Assembly: GCF_036634195.1 (NCBI RefSeq)
Contig: NZ_JAZIFY010000001.1
Coordinates: 5,528,501 to 5,592,500, forward strand
DNA from: Streptomyces sp. P9-A4
GTDB taxonomy: Bacteria; Actinomycetota; Actinomycetes; Streptomycetales; Streptomycetaceae
Reading direction: 5' to 3'
Length of the DNA: 64,000 nt
Shown here in pieces: positions 26,878 through 35,441 of this stretch (position 1 is the first letter of the stretch; each line of letters opens with the position of its first letter). The position numbers and the translations under genes were made by a program. The notes under the pieces are model-generated. The model was not told the DNA's origin. It did no database searches and worked only from the letters and a program-made list of their open reading frames with translations.

Positions 26878-27671
26878 TGCGTTGGATCCGTCGGAACCTC
26901 GTCGTCATCGCGGGCCTGCTGACGCTCGCGTACATGATCCTGCCGAACCTGGTGGTGATGGCGTTCTCCTTCAACAAGCCGAAGGGGCGCTTCAACTACT
27001 CCTGGCAGGAGTTCTCGCTCGACGCCTGGAAGGACCCCTGCGGCGTCGCCGACATGTGCGAGTCGCTCTCACTCTCCCTCCAGCTCGCCGCCTGGGCCAC
27101 CGTCGGCGCCGTCGTCCTCGGCACGATGATCGCCTTCGCGCTCGTCCGCTACCGCTTCCGGGCGCGCGGTGCGATCAACTCGCTGATCTTCCTGCCGATG
27201 GCGATGCCCGAGGTCGTCATGGCCGCCTCGCTGCTCACCCTCTTCCTCAACATGGGGATCGAGCTGGGCTTCTGGACGGTCCTGATCGCCCACATCATGT
27301 TCTGTCTGTCGTTCGTCGTGACGGCGGTCAAGGCCCGGGTCATGTCCATGGACCCGCGCCTGGAGGAAGCGGCCCGCGACCTCTACGCGGGACCCACGCA
27401 GACCTTCCTGCGCGTGACCCTGCCGATCGCCGCGCCGGGCATCGCCGCCGGCGCCCTGCTCGCCTTCGCGCTCTCGTTCGACGACTTCATCATCACCAAC
27501 TTCAACGCGGGCTCCACGGTGACCTTCCCCATGTTCGTCTGGGGCTCGGCACAGCGAGGAACCCCCGTTCAGATCAACGTCATCGGCACCGCGATGTTCG
27601 TCCTTGCGGTACTGGTGGTCGTGGCCGGGCAAATCATTACGAACCGGCGCAAGAAAACAGCAACGGCCTGA
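26877..27671 (+). CDS. potC: Spermidine/putrescine ABC transporter permease PotC
   Basis: A 264-residue permease with six membrane segments, starting at the ATG of the TGATG overlap with potB (MRWIRRNLVVIAGLLTLAY). The EAA loop is LEEAARDLYAGPTQTFLRVT. The sequence SFDDFIITNFNAG near the C-terminus is typical of PotC. It is the partner of PotB and is followed after 37 bases by the FAD oxidase gene. Confidence 0.95.
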   Translation: MRWIRRNLVVIAGLLTLAYMILPNLVVMAFSFNKPKGRFNYSWQEFSLDAWKDPCGVADMCESLSLSLQLAAWATVGAVVLGTMIAFALVRYRFRARGAINSLIFLPMAMPEVVMAASLLTLFLNMGIELGFWTVLIAHIMFCLSFVVTAVKARVMSMDPRLEEAARDLYAGPTQTFLRVTLPIAAPGIAAGALLAFALSFDDFIITNFNAGSTVTFPMFVWGSAQRGTPVQINVIGTAMFVLAVLVVVAGQIITNRRKKTATA

Positions 27672-27708
27672 GCAGAACGCAGCTCAGGCACCGAAGGAGT
27701 TGGAAACC

Positions 27709-29127
27709 ATGGCCCCAGTCGCCATGCGTCTCGCTGCACAATCTCTCTCCGACGCCCAGCCCGTCCCCTTCTGGCTGGAAGATCCCGGCAAGCCCGGCGC
27801 CCTGCCCGCCCTCACCGGCACCGAGAAGTGCGATCTCCTCGTCGTCGGCGGCGGCTACAGCGGACTGTGGACCGCGCTCCTCGCCAAGGAGCGCGACCCC
27901 GCCCGGGATGTCGTACTGATCGAAGGGCGCGAGGTGGGCTGGGCCGCCTCGGGCCGCAACGGAGGCTTCTGCGCCGCCTCCCTCACCCACGGCTTCGGCA
28001 ACGGGCTCGCCCGCTGGCCGGGCGAGCTGCCGAAGCTGGAGGAGCTGGGCGAGCGCAACCTCGACGGCATCGAGGAGACGGTCGCCCGCTACTCCCTCGA
28101 CTGCGACTTCGAGCGGACCGGCGAGATCGACGTCGCCACCGAGCCGTACCAGGTCGAGGAACTCCACGAGATGTACGAGGAGATCGACCGGCTCGGTCTC
28201 GCGGACGGCCTCGAACTCCTCGACCAGGACGCGGTCCGCGCGGAGGTGGACTCGCCGACCTTCCTCGGCGGCATGTGGGACAAGCGCGGCGTCGCCATGG
28301 TGAACCCGGCCAAGCTGGCCTGGGAACTCAAGCGGGCCTGCCTCGGCCTGGGCGTCCGGATCTTCGAGAACACCCCGGGCCTGGAGCTCGTCTCCGTCGG
28401 CGCCGGCATGGGCGTCCGCACCCCGTACGGCAAGGTCGTCGCCCGCCGGGTCGCGCTCGGCACCAACGTCTTCCCGTCGCTGGTCAAGCGCGTCCGCTCG
28501 TACACCGTCCCGGTCTACGACTACGCCCTGATGACCGAGCCGCTCAGCCCCGAGCAGCTCGCCTCGATCGGCTGGAAGAACCGGCAGGGCCTCGGCGACT
28601 CCGCCAACCAGTTCCACTACTTCCGGATCACGTCCGACCACCGCATCCTCTGGGGCGGCTACGACGCGATCTACCCCTTCGGCGGCAAGGTCAGCGCCGA
28701 GATGGACCACCGGCCCGAGACGTACCTCAAGCTGGCCGAGCACTTCTTCCGCTGCTTCCCGCAGCTGGAGGGGCTGCGCTTCAGCCACGCCTGGGGCGGC
28801 GCCATCGACACCTGCTCCCGCTTCTCCGCCTTCTTCGGTACGGCGTACCAGGGCAAGGTGGCGTACGCGGCCGGGTTCACCGGCCTCGGTGTCGGCGCCA
28901 CCCGCTTCGGCGGGGACGTGATGCTCGACCTGCTCGCGGGTGAGCGCACCGAGCGCACCGAGCTGGAGATGGTCCGCCGCAAGCCGCTGCCGTTCCCGCC
29001 CGAGCCGATCGCCTGGGCCGGCATCGGCATCACCAAGTGGTCGATGGCCCGCGCCGACGAGAACGCCGGCCGGCGCAACCTGTGGCTGAAGGTCATGGAC
29101 CGGGTGGGCCTCGGTTTCGACAGCTGA
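27709..29127 (+). CDS. FAD-dependent amine oxidoreductase (DAO / PuuB-like)
   Basis: A 472-residue FAD oxidoreductase of the D-amino-acid-oxidase fold. The dinucleotide-binding motif is LLVVGGGYSGLWTALLA near residue 40, followed by VVLIEGREVGWAASGRNGGF, typical of the gamma-glutamylputrescine oxidase group. In this operon it probably oxidises an imported polyamine or its gamma-glutamyl derivative to an aldehyde for the dehydrogenase at 21942. I use the ATG at 27709, which follows GAAGGAG by 9 bases; MRLAAQS at 27724 is an alternative. A glutamylpolyamine synthetase is not present in the window. Confidence 0.9.
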   Translation: MAPVAMRLAAQSLSDAQPVPFWLEDPGKPGALPALTGTEKCDLLVVGGGYSGLWTALLAKERDPARDVVLIEGREVGWAASGRNGGFCAASLTHGFGNGLARWPGELPKLEELGERNLDGIEETVARYSLDCDFERTGEIDVATEPYQVEELHEMYEEIDRLGLADGLELLDQDAVRAEVDSPTFLGGMWDKRGVAMVNPAKLAWELKRACLGLGVRIFENTPGLELVSVGAGMGVRTPYGKVVARRVALGTNVFPSLVKRVRSYTVPVYDYALMTEPLSPEQLASIGWKNRQGLGDSANQFHYFRITSDHRILWGGYDAIYPFGGKVSAEMDHRPETYLKLAEHFFRCFPQLEGLRFSHAWGGAIDTCSRFSAFFGTAYQGKVAYAAGFTGLGVGATRFGGDVMLDLLAGERTERTELEMVRRKPLPFPPEPIAWAGIGITKWSMARADENAGRRNLWLKVMDRVGLGFDS

Positions 29128-29243
29128 GCGCCATTCATGTGATGCACGTCACAACTGATGGGTAGCTGAAACCGCGTAAGAGTTGCCGCCCGAATCGCTC
29201 TCTCCGTACGGACACCGTGTCCACACGGAAGGAGACCGTTGCG

Positions 29244-29714
29244 ATGACTGGTACGGGGGCCTCGGGCGCCAAGAGCGCGGTGGAGTGGCTGGCTTCGGTC
29301 GCACCCGATCCCGACGCCTGCCGGTGGGAGTGGGAGCGCAACCCGCACGGGGTCGCGCTGCTGCCCGCCGGCAGGCGTTGGGACGTTCTGATCCTGCCGT
29401 CCGAGCTCGGCTACCCCACGCTCGACGTCCTGGCCCGGCTGGTGGACCGCCCCGGGCCGGTCCTCGTCGACTTCGGCGACGCCCGGATGGGCTTCTTCGT
29501 CCCGCCGGGCACCGCCGCCCGCTGGCTCGGCACCGGGGTGCGCGGCGCGGGCGACGGCACCTGGATCGTGGTCCCGTACCCGGGGCGGGTGACCGGCGGG
29601 GTCCGCTGGCTGGTGGTGCCGGACGGCACCGGCACCCTCACCGACGCGGCACTCCTGGAGCTGGCGATGCACGAGGCTGCGGGGCGGATCGGGCGGACGG
29701 GAGGGACGCCGTAG
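29244..29714 (+). CDS. Hypothetical protein, resembling a bifunctional primase/polymerase N-terminal domain
   Basis: A 156-residue protein. The ATG at 29244 has AAGGAGA eight bases upstream. Its architecture, a short helical start then alternating strands (GVALLPAGRRWDVLILPSE, GPVLVDFGDARMGFFVPPG, WIVVPYPGRVTGGVRWLVV), resembles the small Prim-Pol-like proteins of Streptomyces, but I cannot see metal-binding acidic motifs and would not claim an enzyme activity. It stands between the polyamine operon and the chitinase. Confidence 0.75.
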   Translation: MTGTGASGAKSAVEWLASVAPDPDACRWEWERNPHGVALLPAGRRWDVLILPSELGYPTLDVLARLVDRPGPVLVDFGDARMGFFVPPGTAARWLGTGVRGAGDGTWIVVPYPGRVTGGVRWLVVPDGTGTLTDAALLELAMHEAAGRIGRTGGTP

Positions 29715-29773
29715 GGGGTGTGGTCCGTACGGTGGTCGGACCGGGTCGTCCGCCGTGCGGACGCCGGATACAG

Positions 29774-29803
29774 AGGTCTTGACCACTTGATTGGTCTGGA
29801 CCA
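29774..29803. promoter_or_regulatory. Two 12-bp DasR-type operators (dre) at the chitinase promoter
   Basis: AGGTCTTGACCA (29774-29785) and TGGTCTGGACCA (29792-29803) are tandem palindromic 12-mers 18 bases apart. The known DasR site is TGGTCTAGACCA in chitinase and GlcNAc genes of Streptomyces. Both are close matches, and they overlap the promoter below, where binding would repress. Confidence 0.85.
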
Positions 29804-29807
29804 TGCT
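29779..29807 (+). promoter_or_regulatory. Promoter of the chitinase gene
   Basis: TTGACC (29779-29784) and CATGCT (29802-29807) are 17 bases apart. The -35 lies inside the first operator and the -10 follows the second, as in published Streptomyces chitinase promoters. Confidence 0.55.
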
Positions 29808-29851
29808 GTGGCGCGCTCCCCACCTCGATTCCCCCACACCCGGAGGCAGTT

Positions 29852-31669
29852 GTGGACCGCGCCAGACCTCTCACCCTGCTCCTCGCGGGCGTCCTCGCCG
29901 CCGGCGGACTCGCCGCGCTCACCCCCGCGGCCCAGGCCGCCGACTCCGAGCTCGCCCGCAACGGCGGCTTCGAGGCCGGCCTCGACGGCTGGACCTGCAC
30001 CGCGGGCAGCGGCGCCGCCGTCTCCACCCCCACCCACAGCGGTACGAAGGCGCTCCAGGCGACCCCCGCGGGCAGCGACAACGCCCGCTGCTCCCAGACG
30101 GTCACCGTCAAGCCCAACTCCACCTACGCGCTCAGCGGCTGGGTGCGCGGCAGCTATGTCTACCTCGGCGCGAGCGGCACCGGCACCACCGATGTCTCCA
30201 CCTGGACCGGCTCCGCCCCCGACTGGCAGCGGCTCTCGACCTCCTTCACCACGGGCGCCTCCACCACCTCGGTCACGATCTACACCCACGGCTGGTACGG
30301 CACCCCCGCCTACCAGGCCGACGACCTCTCCCTGTACGGCCCCGGCGGCGACCCGGTCCAGCTCCCGGCAGCCCCCACCGGCCTCGCGGCGGGCTCCCCG
30401 ACCTCCACCACCGTGCCGCTGACCTGGACCGCGGTCTCCGGCGCCACCTCGTACCACGTCTACCAGGGCGCCACCAGGGTCCAGACGGTCACCGGCACCT
30501 CGGCCACCGCCACCGGGCTCACCCCCTCCACCGCGTACACCTTCCAGGTCAGCGCCGTGAACACCGCGGGCGAGTCCGCCAAGTCGGCCGCCGTGAGCGC
30601 GACGACCACCTCCGGCGGCGGGGGCGGAAGCGGCGGCCTGCCCGCGCACGCCCTCGTCGGCTACCTCCACGCCGGCTTCGCCAACGGCTCCGGCTACACC
30701 CGGATGGCCGACGTCCCCGCCTCCTGGGACGTCATCGACCTCGCCTTCGGCGAACCGACCTCGGTGACCTCCGGCGACATCCGATTCAGCCTGTGCCCGG
30801 CGACGGAGTGCCCGAACGTCGAGTCGCCCGCCGAGTTCAAGGCCGCGATCAAGGCCAAGCAGGCCGCGGGCAAGAAGGTCCTCATCTCCATCGGCGGCCA
30901 GAACGGCCAGGTGCAGCTCGCCACCACCGCCGCCCGCGACACCTTCGTCACCTCCGTCTCGAAGATCATCGACGAGTACGGCCTCGACGGCCTCGACATC
31001 GACTTCGAGGGCCACTCCCTCTCGCTCCAGACCGGCGACAACGACTTCCGGAACCCGACGAGCCCCGTCATCGTCAACCTGATCCAGGCGGTGAAGACCC
31101 TCAAGGCCAAGTACGGCGCCGGCTTCGTCCTCACCATGGCCCCGGAGACCTTCTTCGTCCAGCTCGGCCACCAGTACTACGGCTCCGGCCCCTGGGGCGG
31201 CCAGGACCCGCGCGCCGGCGCCTACCTGCCGGTCATCCACGCCCTGCGCGACGACCTGACCCTGCTGCACGTCCAGGACTACAACTCGGGCTCGATCATG
31301 GGCCTGGACAACCAGTACCACTCGATGGGCGGCGCCGACTTCCACATCGCCATGACCGACATGCTGCTCACCGGCTTCCCCGTCGCGGGCAACACCGACC
31401 GCGTCTTCCCGGCCCTCCGCCCCGACCAGGTCGCCATCGGCCTCCCGGCCTCCACCCAGGCGGGCAACGGCCACACGCCCCCGGCCGAGGTGAACAAGGC
31501 CCTGGACTGCCTCACGAAGAAGACCAACTGCGGCACCTACCGGACCCACGGCACCTGGCCGACCCTGCGCGGCCTGATGACCTGGTCGATCAACTGGGAC
31601 CGCTACAACCAGTGGCAGTTCTCGCAGAACTTCGACACGTACTTCGGGAACGCCGCCGACGGGAGCTGA
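29852..31669 (+). CDS. Secreted GH18 chitinase with CBM and FnIII domains
   Basis: A 605-residue exported chitinase that hydrolyses chitin with retention. A signal peptide covers residues 1-30 (ending AAQAA). A carbohydrate-binding beta-sandwich follows (about 31-165, NGGFEAGLDGWTCTAGSG), then an FnIII domain (about 168-252, GLAAGSPTSTTVPLTWTAV) and a Gly/Ser linker. The GH18 catalytic domain occupies about 262-600. Its catalytic motif is DGLDIDFE at 379-386, with Glu 386 as proton donor. GTG 29852 follows CGGAGG. Two DasR-type operators lie upstream. It converges on mcrC with only 12 bases between stops and no obvious terminator. Confidence 0.95.
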   Translation: MDRARPLTLLLAGVLAAGGLAALTPAAQAADSELARNGGFEAGLDGWTCTAGSGAAVSTPTHSGTKALQATPAGSDNARCSQTVTVKPNSTYALSGWVRGSYVYLGASGTGTTDVSTWTGSAPDWQRLSTSFTTGASTTSVTIYTHGWYGTPAYQADDLSLYGPGGDPVQLPAAPTGLAAGSPTSTTVPLTWTAVSGATSYHVYQGATRVQTVTGTSATATGLTPSTAYTFQVSAVNTAGESAKSAAVSATTTSGGGGGSGGLPAHALVGYLHAGFANGSGYTRMADVPASWDVIDLAFGEPTSVTSGDIRFSLCPATECPNVESPAEFKAAIKAKQAAGKKVLISIGGQNGQVQLATTAARDTFVTSVSKIIDEYGLDGLDIDFEGHSLSLQTGDNDFRNPTSPVIVNLIQAVKTLKAKYGAGFVLTMAPETFFVQLGHQYYGSGPWGGQDPRAGAYLPVIHALRDDLTLLHVQDYNSGSIMGLDNQYHSMGGADFHIAMTDMLLTGFPVAGNTDRVFPALRPDQVAIGLPASTQAGNGHTPPAEVNKALDCLTKKTNCGTYRTHGTWPTLRGLMTWSINWDRYNQWQFSQNFDTYFGNAADGS

Positions 31670-31681
31670 CGGCCCACGCGC

Positions 31682-32989
31682 CTAGGGCAGCACCTCACTG
31701 AACAGCCGGGCCGGAACCCCTTGGGGATCCGACCCGGCCAAGCCCGCGAGCACCGCCGGGAGATCCACCGGCACCGAGCGCACCCGCGCCGCCACCGGCC
31801 CGTCGATCACACGCACGGCGACCCGGTCGTGGCGCGTCGAGGCGTCGCCGGGGTAGAGCAGCGCGCAGACGGGAGGTTCCCCTTCGGCCGGCCGGCCGAG
31901 CGTGTGCGCGTAGACGAAGGCCTGGTAGAGATCCGCGGGACAGAGCTTCGTCCCTCCGTAGAGCTTGTACTTCATGTCCACCGGCAGCCGGTACGATCCG
32001 CCCGCCCGCAGGCCGGAGATCAGCACGTCCGGCCGCACCGCGCCGTAACTCAGTCCGGTGCGCTCGTCGTGCAGCACCCTCCGCTCGTCGACCTGCTTGT
32101 CCACCCGCAGCCCCGTCCCTGCCGCGCCCTGCTCCAGAAGGCGGGTGACGAAGGCCTCGAACAGCCTGTTCATGTCAACCAGGAAGGCCCGCGAAGCGAG
32201 CGGCCCGGACGTGAACAGGCCGTCCAGGCCGCCACCGGTCAGCAGCAGACCGGACCACAGGTGCGCGGGCCGGTAGTGCTCGTTGTGCCGGTGGTAGGTC
32301 AGGCCCGCCATCACGGCCCGGACGTCCCCCGGCGGCGTCGGGGCGTGCTGCGCGAACAGGCCGGCGGCGCGCCGGGCGCGGGCGCGGACCGGGGGGACGC
32401 GCGCGGTCCGCGCGGCCAGGGCCAGAGCGGCGGCGCAGAGCCGGTTGTCGTCGATGTCGGCGTCGTGCTCCTCGAAGCGGCAGGCCAGCCGGTCCAGCCG
32501 ACCGTGGTGGCGCAACAGCTGGCGGTCGGGCAGGAGCCTGCCGCGTACGACCCGCAGATCGTCTTCCACCGTCAGATAGTCGTGCCGCACTCCGCGCCGC
32601 AGCAGCCGCTCACCGTGCTCGACGACCATCAGACAGACCAGGTCGCGCAGGTTCGGCGCACCGGCCAGGAAGTCCTGGCGGATGGGGAGCGGGTCATGGG
32701 CCCCGCTCCAGGCGTGGTCGAGCATGCGCAGGACGTCGAGGTCGGTCCCCAGGTACTTGGGGCGCACCCGGATCTCGCAGGACTCCAGCCGGAGCGTGCC
32801 CACGTACTGGTACGCGGTCACCTCCAGGCGGTCGCCGGAGAGCTGGCGCACCCGTAGCCGGGAGTCGAAGGCGCCACCGTCCAGCAGGCGCCGGTCCGGT
32901 GCCGTGAGGCGGACGCCCTCGAAGACCGCGGTCCCGTACTCGACGAGTTCGATTGGGCGTACGGGTTCGCGTACGAGGTCACTCCGCAC
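31682..32989 (-). CDS. mcrC: McrC-like 5-methylcytosine restriction endonuclease subunit
   Basis: A 435-residue McrC-family protein. The N-terminal region has the family sequence QLSGDRLEVTAYQYVGTLRL and ESCEIRVRPKYLG. The PD-(D/E)xK nuclease core lies near residues 318-342: RPDVLISG then YRLPVDMKYKLYGG, giving the Asp and the D-x-K pair. With McrB it should cut modified DNA. The GTG at 32989 overlaps the McrB stop by 11 bases. The start codon is not preceded by a strong ribosome binding site, so translation probably relies on coupling. Confidence 0.92.
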   Translation of the reverse strand: MRSDLVREPVRPIELVEYGTAVFEGVRLTAPDRRLLDGGAFDSRLRVRQLSGDRLEVTAYQYVGTLRLESCEIRVRPKYLGTDLDVLRMLDHAWSGAHDPLPIRQDFLAGAPNLRDLVCLMVVEHGERLLRRGVRHDYLTVEDDLRVVRGRLLPDRQLLRHHGRLDRLACRFEEHDADIDDNRLCAAALALAARTARVPPVRARARRAAGLFAQHAPTPPGDVRAVMAGLTYHRHNEHYRPAHLWSGLLLTGGGLDGLFTSGPLASRAFLVDMNRLFEAFVTRLLEQGAAGTGLRVDKQVDERRVLHDERTGLSYGAVRPDVLISGLRAGGSYRLPVDMKYKLYGGTKLCPADLYQAFVYAHTLGRPAEGEPPVCALLYPGDASTRHDRVAVRVIDGPVAARVRSVPVDLPAVLAGLAGSDPQGVPARLFSEVLP

Positions 32990-35441
32990 CGGCGCCGACC
33001 TGAAGCTCCTCGTAGAGCCGGATGACCAGCGTCTCGTCCGTGACATCCCTCAGGGTGTGGGCGACGGGGTCGACCAGGTCCTCGCCCAGGAAGGCGGCGA
33101 GGAGGCCGTAGTCGTCGTACGCGTACTCCTGGAGCAGCGGAAGGATCTCGCCCCGGATGATCGCGGCGAACTCGGCGGTGGTGGAGGCGGCCTCGCCCTC
33201 CGGCAGGAAGAAGGCGTGGCCTATCTGCTTCTCCCGGTCGAGGTGGGTCCTGATGCGCCGGTTGAGTTCGTCGAGGAAGTTCCCGAGATGCAGCTGGTCC
33301 ACCCGGTTGTTCCCCAACGGCTTCGAGTCGGGGAGGAGTTCGATGAAGGCGAACCTGCGGCGGACGGCCGAGTCGAGCATCCTGACGGACCGGTCGGCGG
33401 TGTTCATCGTGCCGAGGAGACGGACGTTCGGGGGAACCCGGAAGGTCTCGCCGGTCAGCGGGAGCGTGACGGGGAGTCCCCGCTTGTCCTTCTCCAGAAT
33501 GGTGATCAACTCGCCCAGGATGCGCGGGAGGTTGCCCCGGTTCAGCTCGTCCACGATCACCAGGTACAGCTGCCCGGGGTCGCCGGCCGCCTTCTCGCAG
33601 ACCCGCTTGAAGACGCCCGCGGTGGGCTCCAGGCTGAGCCCGGCGCCGCCCTTGGCCGGTCGCAGGCCCTCCACGAAGTCCTCGTAGCCGTAACTCGGAT
33701 GGAAGGTGACCAGGGTCAGCCTGCCCGAGTCCGTCAGTGCCTCGACGGTCGCGGCGAACTCCTTGCTTCCGGGTTCGGCGAGCGGATCGACGTCCGACAG
33801 GTCCTCGGACAGCTCGCCGAGGCGTCGCACGGCGTAGCGGAGGGCGTGGAAGGTCTTTCCGGTGCCCGGAGGGCCGAACAGTACGGCCTGGCCGCGCCGC
33901 TCCAGGGCGTCGTCGATGCGCTGGAGGCCCGCGTCGAGCGGCGGGATCTCCACCTCGTCGGCGGCCTCGTCGGCGGCTTCTTGCGGTGTCCCGGAGCCCT
34001 GGGCGGCGGCCAGTCCCCGAATCTTCCGCCAGAGCGGCGCGGGGACGTCCGTGACCAGGCCCCCGCCCCAGTCGTCCACCGGCTCGTCCAGTCTGCCCGC
34101 GTACCTCTCGTCCCAGTCCACCTCGACCGCGTGCCACGGAGGGCGCTCGGTGGCGAGGTGGGGAAGCCACGCGTATCCGTTGCCCACGACCCGGCCCAGG
34201 CCGAGCACCTCGTTCTTGCCCTGGGTCGCGATCACGCGGTCTCCGACCCGCAGGTCGAGGAGGGACCAGAGTTCGGCGGCCCGCGCGGTGAGCTTGTTAC
34301 CGGACAGGCCGGTGTCCGCGTACGCGGCGGTGTAGGCGGAGGTGAACTCGTCCTGATCGGCGTACCCGCGCAGATCGCCGACGCGGTCCATGCCGACGGC
34401 GGCGACGCGTTCGGCCGTGAAGTAGAGCCAGTCGCCCAGGGCTTCGGACGCGCCGATCCTGACCGTCCGGGCAGCGGTCCGGCGTGCGGGTGCCCACCAG
34501 TCGAGGAAGTGCCGGACGAGCTGCGGCGGCCAGCCCTCGAACCGCGGATCGTCGTCGACGAGGGCCTTGAGCAGTTCCTTGCGCGCGAACGGCTGGAGCT
34601 TCGCCGCCGAGCCGGGTGAGAGCCGGTCGAGGTAGTGGCGGGTGTAGCTGTCCGAGTAGACCGGCAGGGTCGCGTCCGGCGCGTAGACGCGCAGGGTCTT
34701 CGCCACGACCGTGATCCCGGAACGCACCGAGGGGATGTCGTCGATGTCTCCGACGTGGCCCGCCCGGGCCGCCGTCACGGCGGCGACGAGTCCGGCCCGC
34801 ACCTGTTCCCACGCCTCGGTGACGTCCCCGTACTTCTTGTCGTGCCACCAGGCGCCGTGGTTCTGCCGGTAGACGAAGTGCTTCTTGGCGGTGCCGCCGG
34901 GGATGCTGCCGAGCGCCTTGCTGCCGAATTCGAGCGCATGGCTGTACACCTGGCCGGGGCTGTCCGGCTGCCCCAGGGCGTACCGCTCAAGGGCCAGCGT
35001 CGGCCACTCCTCCCAGGGGAAGGCCGCCCGGATCGCCTCGGCCTCACGGTCCGCGGCCTCGACGTCCGCCGCGTGGCGCGCGTGGTCGAAGACGCGAAGC
35101 GCGTCGTCGACCGGCCAGTACGGAAGGGCCTCGGCGTGTGTCTCCGCGACCGGTCGCAGAGCGCAGGAGCAGACGCCGGTGAGCGGTCGGCCCCGTTGGT
35201 TGCGCAGCCCGATGGAGAGCGCGTAGCCGGCGGCGTCCTCCGCGTCGAGCAGCCGCCGCCACAGCAGCCCGTCGGGGTCGGGGTGCCGGGGAAGGCGGTG
35301 GGAGTCCGTCAGATGCGTACAGCCCGCGTCGTGGTGGATCTTGCCGCCGTGGACGGGGAGGACGACCTCGCCGGGCGAGGGGATCAGTTCGTACGCCCGT
35401 CCTCCGACCGTGACGGCGTAGCGCCGCTCCTCGTCCCCCAT
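32979..35441 (-). CDS. mcrB: McrB-like GTPase / AAA+ subunit of type IV restriction, with an N-terminal extension
   Basis: An 820-residue AAA+ protein. The C-terminal third is McrB: Walker A GPPGTGKT (about 521-528), Walker B region VIVDELNRGNLP (about 629-640) and the family motif MNTADRS at about 679-685. Upstream, about 430-480 holds an EVE/PUA-like stretch (RVGDRVIATQGKNEVLG; LGRVVGNGYAWLPHL). Residues 1-110 have several His and Cys (KIHHDAGCTHLTDSH ... GVCSCAL), possibly a metal site. The ATG at 35441 has GGAGGA upstream; it lies 58 bases inside the end of the PAP2 gene. It pairs with mcrC. Confidence 0.92.
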   Translation of the reverse strand: MGDEERRYAVTVGGRAYELIPSPGEVVLPVHGGKIHHDAGCTHLTDSHRLPRHPDPDGLLWRRLLDAEDAAGYALSIGLRNQRGRPLTGVCSCALRPVAETHAEALPYWPVDDALRVFDHARHAADVEAADREAEAIRAAFPWEEWPTLALERYALGQPDSPGQVYSHALEFGSKALGSIPGGTAKKHFVYRQNHGAWWHDKKYGDVTEAWEQVRAGLVAAVTAARAGHVGDIDDIPSVRSGITVVAKTLRVYAPDATLPVYSDSYTRHYLDRLSPGSAAKLQPFARKELLKALVDDDPRFEGWPPQLVRHFLDWWAPARRTAARTVRIGASEALGDWLYFTAERVAAVGMDRVGDLRGYADQDEFTSAYTAAYADTGLSGNKLTARAAELWSLLDLRVGDRVIATQGKNEVLGLGRVVGNGYAWLPHLATERPPWHAVEVDWDERYAGRLDEPVDDWGGGLVTDVPAPLWRKIRGLAAAQGSGTPQEAADEAADEVEIPPLDAGLQRIDDALERRGQAVLFGPPGTGKTFHALRYAVRRLGELSEDLSDVDPLAEPGSKEFAATVEALTDSGRLTLVTFHPSYGYEDFVEGLRPAKGGAGLSLEPTAGVFKRVCEKAAGDPGQLYLVIVDELNRGNLPRILGELITILEKDKRGLPVTLPLTGETFRVPPNVRLLGTMNTADRSVRMLDSAVRRRFAFIELLPDSKPLGNNRVDQLHLGNFLDELNRRIRTHLDREKQIGHAFFLPEGEAASTTAEFAAIIRGEILPLLQEYAYDDYGLLAAFLGEDLVDPVAHTLRDVTDETLVIRLYEELQVGAGAE

